DNA of 64,000 bases, taken from the NCBI GenBank assembly GCA_002336115.1, contig DDEN01000045.1:1-64000 (forward strand). Reading direction: 5' to 3'. How positions within the stretch are numbered: position 1 is the first letter of the stretch; every line of letters begins with the position of its first letter. The notes beneath the pieces are model-generated. The model saw nothing but the letters and a program-made list of their open reading frames with translations, ran no database searches and was not told the DNA's origin. Of this stretch, positions 8,478 to 17,001 are shown in pieces. Origin of the DNA: Chitinophagaceae bacterium UBA1953 (GTDB lineage: Bacteria > Bacteroidota > Bacteroidia > Chitinophagales > Chitinophagaceae). The translations under genes were made by a program, and so were the position numbers.

Positions 8478-8590
8478 GTTTGAAATTCTGTGATGTAATG
8501 CCAGCCGGCACTTACAGTTTCTGTAAAAGAACCGGGCTTTTTTGTGTTGATTGTGTTTTATCAGCCATTCGCAATTCCCCCTTTCTTTCC

Positions 8591-8598
8591 TACCTTAG
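8591..8598 (+). promoter_or_regulatory. Candidate -7 element of ndk
   Basis: TACCTTAG is a near match to TAnnTTTG and lies 21 bases before the ndk ATG. Confidence 0.35.
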
Positions 8599-8619
8599 CG
8601 CCGCAAAAAAACAAAGAAT

Positions 8620-9036
8620 ATGAGTAATCGTACGTTTACAATGATTAAGCCCGATGCTATGAAAAATGGCCATGCCGGTGCAATTATTGACAGAATTATT
8701 AAAGCAGGGTTCCGCATTGTTGCATTGAAGCAAACAAAACTTTCAGCCGAAAAGGCAGGTGAATTTTATGCAGTTCACAAAGAGCGCCCCTTTTATGGCG
8801 AGTTGGTTGAGTTTATGAGCAGCGGCGCAATTATTGCTGCTATACTTGAAAAAGACAATGCTGTAGCCGAGTTTCGCACACTTATAGGTGCAACCGATCC
8901 TGCAAAAGCAGATGAAGGAACCATCCGCAAATTGTATGCAACCAATGTTGGAGAAAATGCAATTCACGGAAGCGACAGCGATGAAAATGCAAAAATTGAA
9001 GGCAGCTTTTTCTTCAGCGGGTTAGAACAATTCTGA
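8620..9036 (+). CDS. ndk: Nucleoside diphosphate kinase
   Basis: Ndk transfers the gamma phosphate of ATP to other nucleoside diphosphates through a phosphohistidine. The 138-residue protein has the N-terminal TFTMIKPDAM, the KERPFYGELVEFMSSG region and the active-site NAIHGSDS with His116 as the phosphorylated residue. Length is normal for bacterial Ndk. It is a single-gene unit with its own terminator, divergent from the NrnA-like gene. Confidence 0.97.
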   Translation: MSNRTFTMIKPDAMKNGHAGAIIDRIIKAGFRIVALKQTKLSAEKAGEFYAVHKERPFYGELVEFMSSGAIIAAILEKDNAVAEFRTLIGATDPAKADEGTIRKLYATNVGENAIHGSDSDENAKIEGSFFFSGLEQF

Positions 9037-9060
9037 TCCTGAATCAAATAAATAAAAACG

Positions 9061-9094
9061 ACCTCCTGATGAAGATCAGGAGGTTTCCTTTTTT
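9061..9094 (+). terminator. Terminator after ndk
   Basis: A 10-base stem (9061-9070 with 9075-9084), a GAAG loop and a following T-rich run (TTTCCTTTTTT) lie 24 bases after the ndk stop. Confidence 0.85.
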
Positions 9095-9151
9095 CAGTCG
9101 TCTGTTTTATAAAAAACAGTTTAATATTATTGCTAACCAAAAAACAAGTTT

Positions 9152-11071
9152 ATGAAAACGCTACACCTGCTGATCGTGTTTGCATTATTTGCAATTTACC
9201 TGCCTGCACAAAAGCTCCCTTCATTTAGCAAGATTGATAAAGCTGACCTTGAATACAAAGAATGTAGTTATGATAAAGATGCTGCTGCAGAGTATTTAAT
9301 CAATTATGGAGAAGTAAACTATTTTTTTACATCGTCCGACTTTGCCAACGTAACAAAGTTTCGTATAAGGATTAAAATATTAAAGGAAAAAGGGCTTGAA
9401 TTAGCAAATGTGCGCATTCCTTACCGCAGTCGTGGCAACAGGCAAAAAATAACCAGTATTGATGGGCATACGTTCAACCTGAATGATAAAGGTGAAGTAG
9501 AGGAAACAAAAATGGAAAGGAAATCAGTGATGACCCAAAAGCTGGATAAAGAGCATGACATGATTGTTTTTTCATTACCAAATGCAAAAGTGGGCAGTGT
9601 TATTGAATACAGGTATGAATTTGCAAAAACAAATTACATTGAAATTGATGACTGGGATTTTCAATTGAATTATCCTGTAAGATATAGTGAATACAGTGCG
9701 GCTATTCCTTCGTTAGTTGAATTCATATATAAAGTAAAACACACACTTCCTGTAAAAGAAACCACAGAAGGAGTCAATAACATTAAGCGGTTTGTAATGA
9801 CAAACATTCCCGGGCTGGACAAGGAACCTTATATGAGCTGCAATAAAGATTATCTGCAAAGAGTGGATTTTCAGTTAAGAGCCATTAATCAGCAGCCAAT
9901 AAGGCAAACATGGGATGCACTAATTAACGAACTGATGGAAGATGACGATTTTGGAGTTCAGATAAGAAAAAATGTGCTGAATCACTTACCCATTGAAGAT
10001 GAACTGAAAAAACTGAAAACAGAATACGAAAAGGTTACAACCTTGCTTGCGTATGTAAGAAGAAATGTTCCCTGGAACGGATCAAGCTTCTTTGTATGTG
10101 AAAAAGGTGTAAAGCATGCGCTTGAAGAACATACGGGCAACAGTGCCGATGTGAATCTTTTATTTCTGAATCTTTTAAAAGACGCAGGGCTTAAAGCTTT
10201 TCCGATGCTTGTAAGCACAAGAGATCATGGGAAAATTAATCCTTTTTATCCCTTCATTTACCAGTTTAATAATGTTTTTGTTTATGTGGAAGCCGATGAA
10301 ATACCATATGTTATTGATGCAACAAACATGTACACTCCTGCATTTATGACTCCTTTCAATGTTCAGTTCAGTGATGGCTACATCGTTGACATTAACAATA
10401 AACGGTTTATCCCCCTTACAGACACAAAGCATCGTTACCGTATGTTAACTACTGTTTCTGCTGAAATAAATGATAAAGGCGAAATTTCAGGAGATGCGGC
10501 AGTGTATTCGTATGAATATGCAAAAATTCCGAGATTAAAATCATTAAGCAAGGGAACCGATAATCTCTTAAAGAACTATTTTTCTGAACCCAATCCCGAA
10601 TTCAAATTTGATTCATTAAAAACCGAGAACGAAAAAAACGACTCACTTCCACTTACAGCAACAGTAAAATTCAATGCGCAGCTTAATTCAAGCGGCGACT
10701 TCTTTTTTTATTCCCCCAATTTTTTAACGGAACTTGAAAAAAACGAGTTTATTTCAGACCAACGTTTTTCCGATATTGAATTTGGTTATATACAGCAGTA
10801 TAATTTCATAACAACATTAAGATTTCCTGATAATCTCGAACCTGAAGAACTGCCAAAAAATCTTAAAATGATTATGCCGGACACAAGTATTGTATTTCAA
10901 AGATTCATGCAGAAAAATGAAAACAGTATTTCCTTCCGTATTACACTTGAAATAAAGCGCCCTACTTATTATGCCGATGAATATCCTTACTTCAAAGAGT
11001 TTTACAAAATGCTGTTTGATAAATTAAGCGAACAGATTGTATTTAAAAAGAAAGCAACACCTAAACCATGA
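9152..11071 (+). CDS. DUF3857 protein with degenerate transglutaminase-like domain
   Basis: This secreted or periplasmic 639-residue protein has a signal peptide (MKTLHLLIVFALFAIYLPAQ), a DUF3857 beta domain (about 60-230) and a transglutaminase-fold domain (about 285-400). The expected catalytic Cys is Ser331 (TGNSADVNLL) and the expected His is Asn374 (FNNVFV); only the Asp region (VIDAT) persists. It is therefore probably not a protease or transglutaminase. The next gene overlaps by 4 bases (ATGA) and encodes a homologue with intact residues, so the two products likely act together. Substrate unknown. Confidence 0.85.
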   Translation: MKTLHLLIVFALFAIYLPAQKLPSFSKIDKADLEYKECSYDKDAAAEYLINYGEVNYFFTSSDFANVTKFRIRIKILKEKGLELANVRIPYRSRGNRQKITSIDGHTFNLNDKGEVEETKMERKSVMTQKLDKEHDMIVFSLPNAKVGSVIEYRYEFAKTNYIEIDDWDFQLNYPVRYSEYSAAIPSLVEFIYKVKHTLPVKETTEGVNNIKRFVMTNIPGLDKEPYMSCNKDYLQRVDFQLRAINQQPIRQTWDALINELMEDDDFGVQIRKNVLNHLPIEDELKKLKTEYEKVTTLLAYVRRNVPWNGSSFFVCEKGVKHALEEHTGNSADVNLLFLNLLKDAGLKAFPMLVSTRDHGKINPFYPFIYQFNNVFVYVEADEIPYVIDATNMYTPAFMTPFNVQFSDGYIVDINNKRFIPLTDTKHRYRMLTTVSAEINDKGEISGDAAVYSYEYAKIPRLKSLSKGTDNLLKNYFSEPNPEFKFDSLKTENEKNDSLPLTATVKFNAQLNSSGDFFFYSPNFLTELEKNEFISDQRFSDIEFGYIQQYNFITTLRFPDNLEPEELPKNLKMIMPDTSIVFQRFMQKNENSISFRITLEIKRPTYYADEYPYFKEFYKMLFDKLSEQIVFKKKATPKP

Positions 11072-12966
11072 GAACAAGACTGCTCGTAGCCTTTATCCTG
11101 TTTTTTCTTAGTGGGCACTCTCAAACACTGCTTAAATATTCTTCTTTAACTATCCCCGACAGTTTGAAGAAAGATGCAGATGCTGTTTATCTTCTGGACG
11201 AAATGGCAATAGATATTCAGTCGCCTTCAAAATCAGAAAGAACTGTGCATACTATTGTAACAATCCTTAACAAAAACGGGATTAAACATTCAAGAATCGG
11301 AATTGGTGTAGATAAGTTCAGAAAACTGGATGAAGTTTCTGTTAAAGTATATAACGACCTTGGAATTGAAGTACTACATTACAAAAAGAAGGATTTCGAT
11401 TATGGAAGTTATTACGATGGTGTAATGCTGGCAACTGACGACAAGGTTTACTCGCTTGAATTCCCTATTCCCGGAACTCCGTGTACAGTAGAAACCGAAT
11501 ACAATCTTAAAATCACAGCAAATGTAGATCTACCTGAATGGACTTTTGGCTCTTCTGACGAATCAATAAAACAAAGCCGGTTTATAGTTAAAACTGCTAT
11601 CCCCGTTCAATACAAATCATACAACACCAATCTGAAGCCCGTTATTACAGAGGAAGACGGAAAGAAAGTTTACAAATGGGAAATAAACAATCAAAAAGTT
11701 TTACAGAGAGAACCCAATATTTATGGAGAAGAGGTATTTGTACCCATTATTGATGTTTCTCCTTCATCGTTCAGTTATGATGATTATGATGGTTCCATGC
11801 TTAACTGGAAAGAATTTGGCAAATGGGCTTACCCATTTTATGATGAACAGGAACCTTTCTCACCTGAACGAGTAGCTTTTTTTAAAAAACTAACTGACTC
11901 AGCCAAAACAGTAAATGAAAAAATTTCGATTCTCTACAAATATCTTCAGAAAGAAACTCGCTATGTAAGCATTCAATATGGCATTGGCGGATATAAACCA
12001 TTCCCCGTTTCTTTTGCAGAAAAGAAAAAATACGGAGATTGTAAAGGGCTCACACACTATATGAAAAACATACTGAATGCCGCAGGAATTAAATCCTATG
12101 CCGCATTAATCAATGCAGGCACAAATGAATTTCCTGTTGACCCGGATTTTGCCAGCAACCGATTTAACCATGTAATATTATGCGTACCGCTTGATAGGGA
12201 TACTGTTTGGCTTGAATGCACAGGGAAACAAACATTGCCCGGGATATTAGGAAGTTTTACAGAAAACAGGAATGCATTATTGCTTACTGAAAACGGTGGC
12301 ATTCTTGTTAAAACTCCATCAAGCAAAAGCATTAATAACCAATGGAACTCCAGAGCTCAGGGAGAAATATTTGAAGATGGTGGTTGTATTATAAAAAGCA
12401 GAATTTTTGTAACAGGTGAGTTTTGGGAATACATTTATTATGCAACTGAAAGCAAAACGAAGGATGATATAAAGAAAGCAATCGTCAACTATTTTGGATA
12501 CAAAGCACCCGATGAATTTGAATTCAAAATTCTGGGAGATTCCGCAGAGGGGCACAACATTCAGCTTGATCTTGAGTATTACAAATACTTCGACTTTAAA
12601 GCCGGTAGTAAACATTTTTTTCCTATACGCCAGTACAAACTAAACGATGAAACAATAAAACCTGCCGAAACAAGAAAGTATGATTATCTTTTTGATTTTC
12701 CGTATATAAAAACTGATTCCATTACGTATAAACTTCCTTCCAATTATAAAAAAGAAAGCTTACCAGGAATTAAAGAAATTAAAAACGATTTTGTTAATTA
12801 CTATAATACGATTCAACTGAACGAAACAACAAGGGAATTAACGGTATCAACAAAACTGGAACTCATTAAACACATTATTCCGCCTAAGCAATTTAATGAT
12901 GTTGCCAACAGTTTTGAAGCCATTAAAAAAGATGAATCGCAGAAACTGATACTGAAGCAGGAATAA
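11068..12966 (+). CDS. DUF3857 protein with intact transglutaminase-like catalytic residues
   Basis: This 632-residue exported protein (signal peptide ending SGHSQ) is a paralogue of the preceding gene. It has a DUF3857 domain followed by a transglutaminase-like domain with the canonical KYGDCKGLTHYM, putting the nucleophile at Cys325. The expected His is His368 (FNHVIL) and an acidic residue follows in VWLECTG. Its ATG overlaps the upstream stop (ATGA), indicating translational coupling. Such proteins are widespread in Bacteroidetes. Whether this one cleaves, cross-links or only binds peptide is not established. Confidence 0.85.
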   Translation: MRTRLLVAFILFFLSGHSQTLLKYSSLTIPDSLKKDADAVYLLDEMAIDIQSPSKSERTVHTIVTILNKNGIKHSRIGIGVDKFRKLDEVSVKVYNDLGIEVLHYKKKDFDYGSYYDGVMLATDDKVYSLEFPIPGTPCTVETEYNLKITANVDLPEWTFGSSDESIKQSRFIVKTAIPVQYKSYNTNLKPVITEEDGKKVYKWEINNQKVLQREPNIYGEEVFVPIIDVSPSSFSYDDYDGSMLNWKEFGKWAYPFYDEQEPFSPERVAFFKKLTDSAKTVNEKISILYKYLQKETRYVSIQYGIGGYKPFPVSFAEKKKYGDCKGLTHYMKNILNAAGIKSYAALINAGTNEFPVDPDFASNRFNHVILCVPLDRDTVWLECTGKQTLPGILGSFTENRNALLLTENGGILVKTPSSKSINNQWNSRAQGEIFEDGGCIIKSRIFVTGEFWEYIYYATESKTKDDIKKAIVNYFGYKAPDEFEFKILGDSAEGHNIQLDLEYYKYFDFKAGSKHFFPIRQYKLNDETIKPAETRKYDYLFDFPYIKTDSITYKLPSNYKKESLPGIKEIKNDFVNYYNTIQLNETTRELTVSTKLELIKHIIPPKQFNDVANSFEAIKKDESQKLILKQE

Positions 12967-12993
12967 CAATTCAGTCATTTTTGTTCGCAGGAA

Positions 12994-13524
12994 TTACAAC
13001 ATTCTTTTCATTAACCAGTCGGTTTGTAAATCATTACCAAGCAGGAACGGGTGTTCGGCAAATTTTTCAAACCCCCATTTTTGATAAAAGGCAATGGCCC
13101 GTTCATTTTTTTCCCATACGCCCAGCCAGATCATCTCTTTTCCCTGTTCTTTTGCAATATCAATACATTTCTGCATTAATGCAGAACCAACTCCTTTTCC
13201 AATTGCATCTCGTTCGTTGTATATACGGGCTATTTCTATGGCATTGTCGGTTGATGAGCGGTCGGGCTTGCTGTATCTCATCCGAACATATCCGCATGGT
13301 ACTTTATCACAATAAGCAAGTAAAAAAATACCGTCGCCATTTTCCACTTCGGCTTTTAAAGCCTCTTTAGTGAATTGCCTGTTGAGAAAAATATTCATGT
13401 CCTCTTCCGTGTTGTCTTTTGCAAACGTATCGTAAAATGTACGCTGACTCATTTCAGCAATAAGTGAAGCATCTTCTTTTCCGGCCAGCACAATGCTGAC
13501 ACAATTCAGTTTATTTAAATTCAT
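12994..13524 (-). CDS. GNAT-family N-acetyltransferase
   Basis: The 176-residue cytoplasmic enzyme has the GNAT acetyl-CoA pocket (EIARIYNERDAIGKGVGSAL) and the C-terminal LGVWEKNERAIAFYQKWGF motif. The overall layout resembles PaiA-like polyamine acetyltransferases, but substrate cannot be read from sequence. ATG 13524 overlaps the end of the upstream GH53 gene by 14 bases, which suggests co-transcription. Nothing about the GH53 enzyme suggests a shared function. Confidence 0.88.
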   Translation of the reverse strand: MNLNKLNCVSIVLAGKEDASLIAEMSQRTFYDTFAKDNTEEDMNIFLNRQFTKEALKAEVENGDGIFLLAYCDKVPCGYVRMRYSKPDRSSTDNAIEIARIYNERDAIGKGVGSALMQKCIDIAKEQGKEMIWLGVWEKNERAIAFYQKWGFEKFAEHPFLLGNDLQTDWLMKRML

Positions 13525-14671
13525 ATGGCCACATCATATAATTACAACCTGAAAATAAATTCCCGTTAAAATCAAAAAAAGTATTGTTTTCCCAGGACGA
13601 TCCGGTACCCCAGCGATCAAAAAGGTTAGATGTTATCCAGGCAGGCTCCCAATACATTACACCTTTGCCACCATTTAACGCAACTGTTTTAATTAAATCT
13701 TTCAGATAGTTCTGCTGTCCTTCAGGTGAAAGCGGATAACCAAGTATTGTACTTTCATTAGTATAAAAAATATTGGAATACCCATCTGCATTTTTACTTG
13801 TCCATGGAAAAGCTGTTTCCACAATCATTACATCTTTCTGATATTTTGTTTTAAGTAAAGCAATGCTTTTACCAATTTCAGTCATATCATTAATTGTACT
13901 CCACTTGTAATAATGCGACACTCCAATAATATCAAAATCTGTTACACCGCCTTTTGCTATTACGTTACCTGCCCATGAATCGGCATTCTGCAGTTGAGCA
14001 ACATGAAGAATTATTTTTGGTTTAATTGCTGATGATACAGAAAAATCACGCACAGCTTTAATACCGCTGTTCAGTAATAATCCAAAATTTGCGAAATCGC
14101 TTTCGGCATTCACTTTTCCTGCAGGCCATAACATACCACTGTTGGTTTCATTACCAACCTGTATCATTTCAGGAACGAGGTTCTTTGATTTTAGGTAATT
14201 CAATACAGCAAGCGTATAATTATAAACAGAATCTTTTAAAACATTTAACGGCAAGCCACTCCATGCTGCAGGTGTTGCCTGCTGTGCAGGATCGGCCCAA
14301 TCATCAGAATAATGCAGATCAAGATTAACAGCCATTCCCTGCTCCTTTGCCCTGCTGATTGTTTTTTCAGCATCATACAAATCACTGTACAGTTTTCCCC
14401 CAGTTACAGCTTTCTTCCATTCCGGATTATGCCACAACCTTACACGAACAGTGTTTGTACCAATTGACTTAAAAATTACAAAAGGATCGGTTTGCCTGCC
14501 ATCCATTTTATACACACCCGTTGAAGCTTCTATTTCATTTACATAACTTAGATCAGCACCCATAGAAAATGTTTGCCAGTTATATTGTTTCAATTCAACA
14601 GACTGTGATTTTGGTTTTTTGCAGGTAATACAAAAAACAAATATTGGCAATACAGCAATTATACACTTCAT
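13511..14671 (-). CDS. Arabinogalactan endo-beta-1,4-galactanase (GH53)
   Basis: GH53 enzymes cut beta-1,4-galactan, a pectin side chain. The 386-residue protein has an export signal (MKCIIAVLPIFVFC), possibly a lipoprotein signal since Cys14 and Cys17 follow the hydrophobic core, though neither fits the lipobox well. Family motifs include MGADLS, the LHYSDDWADPAQQ-x-P-x-AW stretch (119-137), acid/base Glu175 in VGNETNSGMLWP, and nucleophile Glu285 in IVETAFPW. There is no carbohydrate-binding module. The gene is not next to the SusC/SusD operon, but a GH97 gene lies 2.3 kb away on the same strand. Confidence 0.93.
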   Translation of the reverse strand: MKCIIAVLPIFVFCITCKKPKSQSVELKQYNWQTFSMGADLSYVNEIEASTGVYKMDGRQTDPFVIFKSIGTNTVRVRLWHNPEWKKAVTGGKLYSDLYDAEKTISRAKEQGMAVNLDLHYSDDWADPAQQATPAAWSGLPLNVLKDSVYNYTLAVLNYLKSKNLVPEMIQVGNETNSGMLWPAGKVNAESDFANFGLLLNSGIKAVRDFSVSSAIKPKIILHVAQLQNADSWAGNVIAKGGVTDFDIIGVSHYYKWSTINDMTEIGKSIALLKTKYQKDVMIVETAFPWTSKNADGYSNIFYTNESTILGYPLSPEGQQNYLKDLIKTVALNGGKGVMYWEPAWITSNLFDRWGTGSSWENNTFFDFNGNLFSGCNYMMWPYEFK

Positions 14672-14813
14672 TGAAGAAAATATGAATAAAGGTAAACAGA
14701 TTAACTCAATTGGTCATTAACGGCTCTAAAGTACCCGAAAAAATTTCATGCTTTGCAAAACATAAATCAGGCTGGATTATTTCAATAAATAAACAGTTTG
14801 CTTCAAATGAAGA

Positions 14814-16061
14814 TTAAAACACTTCTCCAATATTCACAAACAGTCCACGCATACCCTGCGTACCAAAGCCATAATCAACCGCAATATTTGTATCACTTTT
14901 TTTATTGAGCTTAATCCTTAACCCAAAACCTGAAGCAGGCTGAATCTTTTGCAGCCTTAATGTTGTTGCATCAGAAAAACTTTCAGCATTTAAAAAAAAC
15001 ACAGCACCAAACAATCCGTTTTTTGTTAAGTTAAACCGGTATTCCGATTCGGCATAAAGCATATTCTTTCCACGGAAACGGCCCTGAATAAAGCCACGTC
15101 CTGTATTCGTAAATCTGTCCCATCCTGTTGAAGGCAAATCAAGATAAGGAGGCTTGCCATCAACAATAATCCAGTTATACAACCATAAGGCAAGAATATT
15201 TTTTGCAGATTTATCAAGTGATATAAATTTTCGCAAATCAGTTGTAATCGATTGCCAGTTAGTATTACTCCCCATCCATGTAACATTATTTCGGTAAGAA
15301 ACAAGAACGAACATCCCGTTTTTATCATTGATCGGATTTTTTCGATCATCGAATAAAAAATGAACAGAATAACCAGAAGAAGTTGCAGTACTTCCTGTTC
15401 CATATTTTGCAAAATCAGATTGCCCGCCGCCTGCAAGTCCTTCTTCAGAAAGTTGCCAATAATGATCGAGATTATAACCAATACCTGCTGAAAAATTACC
15501 ACTGATTTTCCTTAGCAAATACTGATAAAAACGCAGATACTGGTAATCAAGCGGGTCTTCATTTTCTAATGATGAATTACTTCCAAGTCCGTAAGTACTC
15601 TGGGGATATTTCATATAACGTATATCGCTCAAAAGATTGAATGTTTCTTTCCTGTTCCATACACTCACCTGTACAGGAACCGCAAACTGTTTGTTTTGTG
15701 TATAATAAGCTGATGCGTTAATGATTGAAATTGGAGTATTGGATTTCTTACTTGTAAAAAAAGCAACATTACTTGAAAAGATAGCAGCCAGTTTTGTTTG
15801 CAGCGTATAGCCCACTGCTGGTAAAAAGGAGAACACAGGTTTATCTCCTGGCTTCATATTCCCTGTTTTATCTGAAGGGTGAATGCCAAATAATTCTTTC
15901 ATAATATCAACAACATCTCTCTGAACAGAATCTGTTTTTACTATTGTGGAACCGGAAATTGAATCCTGAGCTTTTAAACCAGATGAAGCTGTAAACAGAA
16001 TAATAAGCAATACACTACCTCTGACAAAAGAATAAACAAACGTATCAGTTTTTTTTACCAT
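14814..16061 (-). CDS. BamA/TamA-type outer-membrane beta-barrel protein
   Basis: The 415-residue protein has a signal peptide ending SGLKAQ, then a short linker, then alternating beta strands of a C-terminal barrel (from about residue 80 on). The C-terminus ends in Phe (GLFVNIGEVF), the usual outer-membrane insertion signal. Motifs such as FLFDDRKNPINDKNG and GRGFIQGRFRGKNMLYAESEYRF are typical of the surface-antigen barrel domain. No POTRA domain is evident, so it is a barrel-only member, not BamA itself. Its cargo or ligand is unknown. Confidence 0.8.
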   Translation of the reverse strand: MVKKTDTFVYSFVRGSVLLIILFTASSGLKAQDSISGSTIVKTDSVQRDVVDIMKELFGIHPSDKTGNMKPGDKPVFSFLPAVGYTLQTKLAAIFSSNVAFFTSKKSNTPISIINASAYYTQNKQFAVPVQVSVWNRKETFNLLSDIRYMKYPQSTYGLGSNSSLENEDPLDYQYLRFYQYLLRKISGNFSAGIGYNLDHYWQLSEEGLAGGGQSDFAKYGTGSTATSSGYSVHFLFDDRKNPINDKNGMFVLVSYRNNVTWMGSNTNWQSITTDLRKFISLDKSAKNILALWLYNWIIVDGKPPYLDLPSTGWDRFTNTGRGFIQGRFRGKNMLYAESEYRFNLTKNGLFGAVFFLNAESFSDATTLRLQKIQPASGFGLRIKLNKKSDTNIAVDYGFGTQGMRGLFVNIGEVF

Positions 16062-16213
16062 ACTGTAAAGACTATCTGTAAAAATAAGATTTGAATAAAA
16101 TCAAAATTGAGAAAGTACTTGCACTCTTCATTTATTTGAATCAACTTTTTATTCCTTTCCCGCCCTGTCTTAACACTACCCTCTATTTTTTTAACATTTT
16201 AAACCAATCAAAC

Positions 16214-16933
16214 ATGAGAAAGATGTTTCTCCTCTGCATGCTTATTCCATTGTTCGGAATAAGTCAAACAAAAAATGTTGTTACTGTTAACAGGTTATTT
16301 CCCAAGCCGGAAAAAGTAATGGAGTTTGAAAAAGCGCTTGCCAACCATGCGCAGAAATATCATAACGGCGACTGGCGATGGCGTGTTTTTGAAATTCAAT
16401 CAGGCCCCGATGCAGGAGGCTATCATATTACTGAAGGGCCAAGCGATTGGGAAACACTTGATAAAAGAGGTGATTTAAGTACTGAGCACACAACTGACTG
16501 GCTCAAAAATGTAATGCCTTTCGCAACCGATAGAAGCTCTTCTGGTTATTACGAATTTGAAACCGACCTCAGCAATGTTGCAATAACCGATTACAGCGAA
16601 AAAATTGTAATCAACCACATGTTCATTAAACCCGGCATGGTTATGAACGCAATGGCACTTGTAAAAAAACTTAAAAAAGTATGGGCAGCAGATAACGAAA
16701 GTGTGGCAGTATATTCATCAGCGGTATCCGGGCCTCCGCAACTATCACTTGTAACCCGTTTAAAAGCAGGATTAAAAGAACTGAGCGATAACTATCGTAA
16801 ACCATTACCCGAACGTTTTAATGCGGTTAATGGTGAAGGTGCATGGAATTATTATCTTATTGATTATGCAAAAGCTATTGAAAGCAGGTGGAGCGAATTG
16901 CTGTTTTACAGATCGGACTTAAGTTCAAAGTAA
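16214..16933 (+). CDS. Exported protein with two possible ABM-like repeats, function unknown
   Basis: This 239-residue protein has a signal peptide (MRKMFLLCMLIPLFGISQ). The mature part seems to hold two alpha/beta repeats of about 100 residues. The first begins VVTVNRLFPKPEKVMEFEKAL, the second IVINHMFIKPGMVMNAMALVKKL. That strand-helix pattern resembles dimeric alpha-beta barrel (ABM-like) domains; this is inference. ATG 16214 is chosen over an upstream TTG at 16091 because the signal peptide begins there. It stands alone, ending in a very strong terminator. Confidence 0.75.
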   Translation: MRKMFLLCMLIPLFGISQTKNVVTVNRLFPKPEKVMEFEKALANHAQKYHNGDWRWRVFEIQSGPDAGGYHITEGPSDWETLDKRGDLSTEHTTDWLKNVMPFATDRSSSGYYEFETDLSNVAITDYSEKIVINHMFIKPGMVMNAMALVKKLKKVWAADNESVAVYSSAVSGPPQLSLVTRLKAGLKELSDNYRKPLPERFNAVNGEGAWNYYLIDYAKAIESRWSELLFYRSDLSSK

Positions 16934-16952
16934 ATTTATCTGTTGAACAATG

Positions 16953-16989
16953 AAAAATCAAAGCCCTTTCAGAAAGGGCTTTGATTTTT
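16953..16989. terminator. Bidirectional terminator before the GH97 gene
   Basis: A 17-base stem (16953-16969 with 16973-16989) with a 3-base loop and A/T ends lies between convergent genes ending at 16933 and 17002. Confidence 0.92.
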
Positions 16990-17001
16990 ATTTCAACTGT
17001 T

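Noticed and set aside
8410..8511. N-terminal extension of the NrnA-like gene from GTG 8511
   Set aside because: The codons run through a GGTTTGA repeat, and an exact -7 element lies inside this stretch, so it is upstream DNA.
12994..16061. GNAT, GH53 and outer-membrane barrel genes as one polysaccharide-utilisation locus
   Set aside because: They share direction and some overlap, but there is no SusC/SusD, sigma factor or glycan sensor nearby, so I kept them as separate genes.
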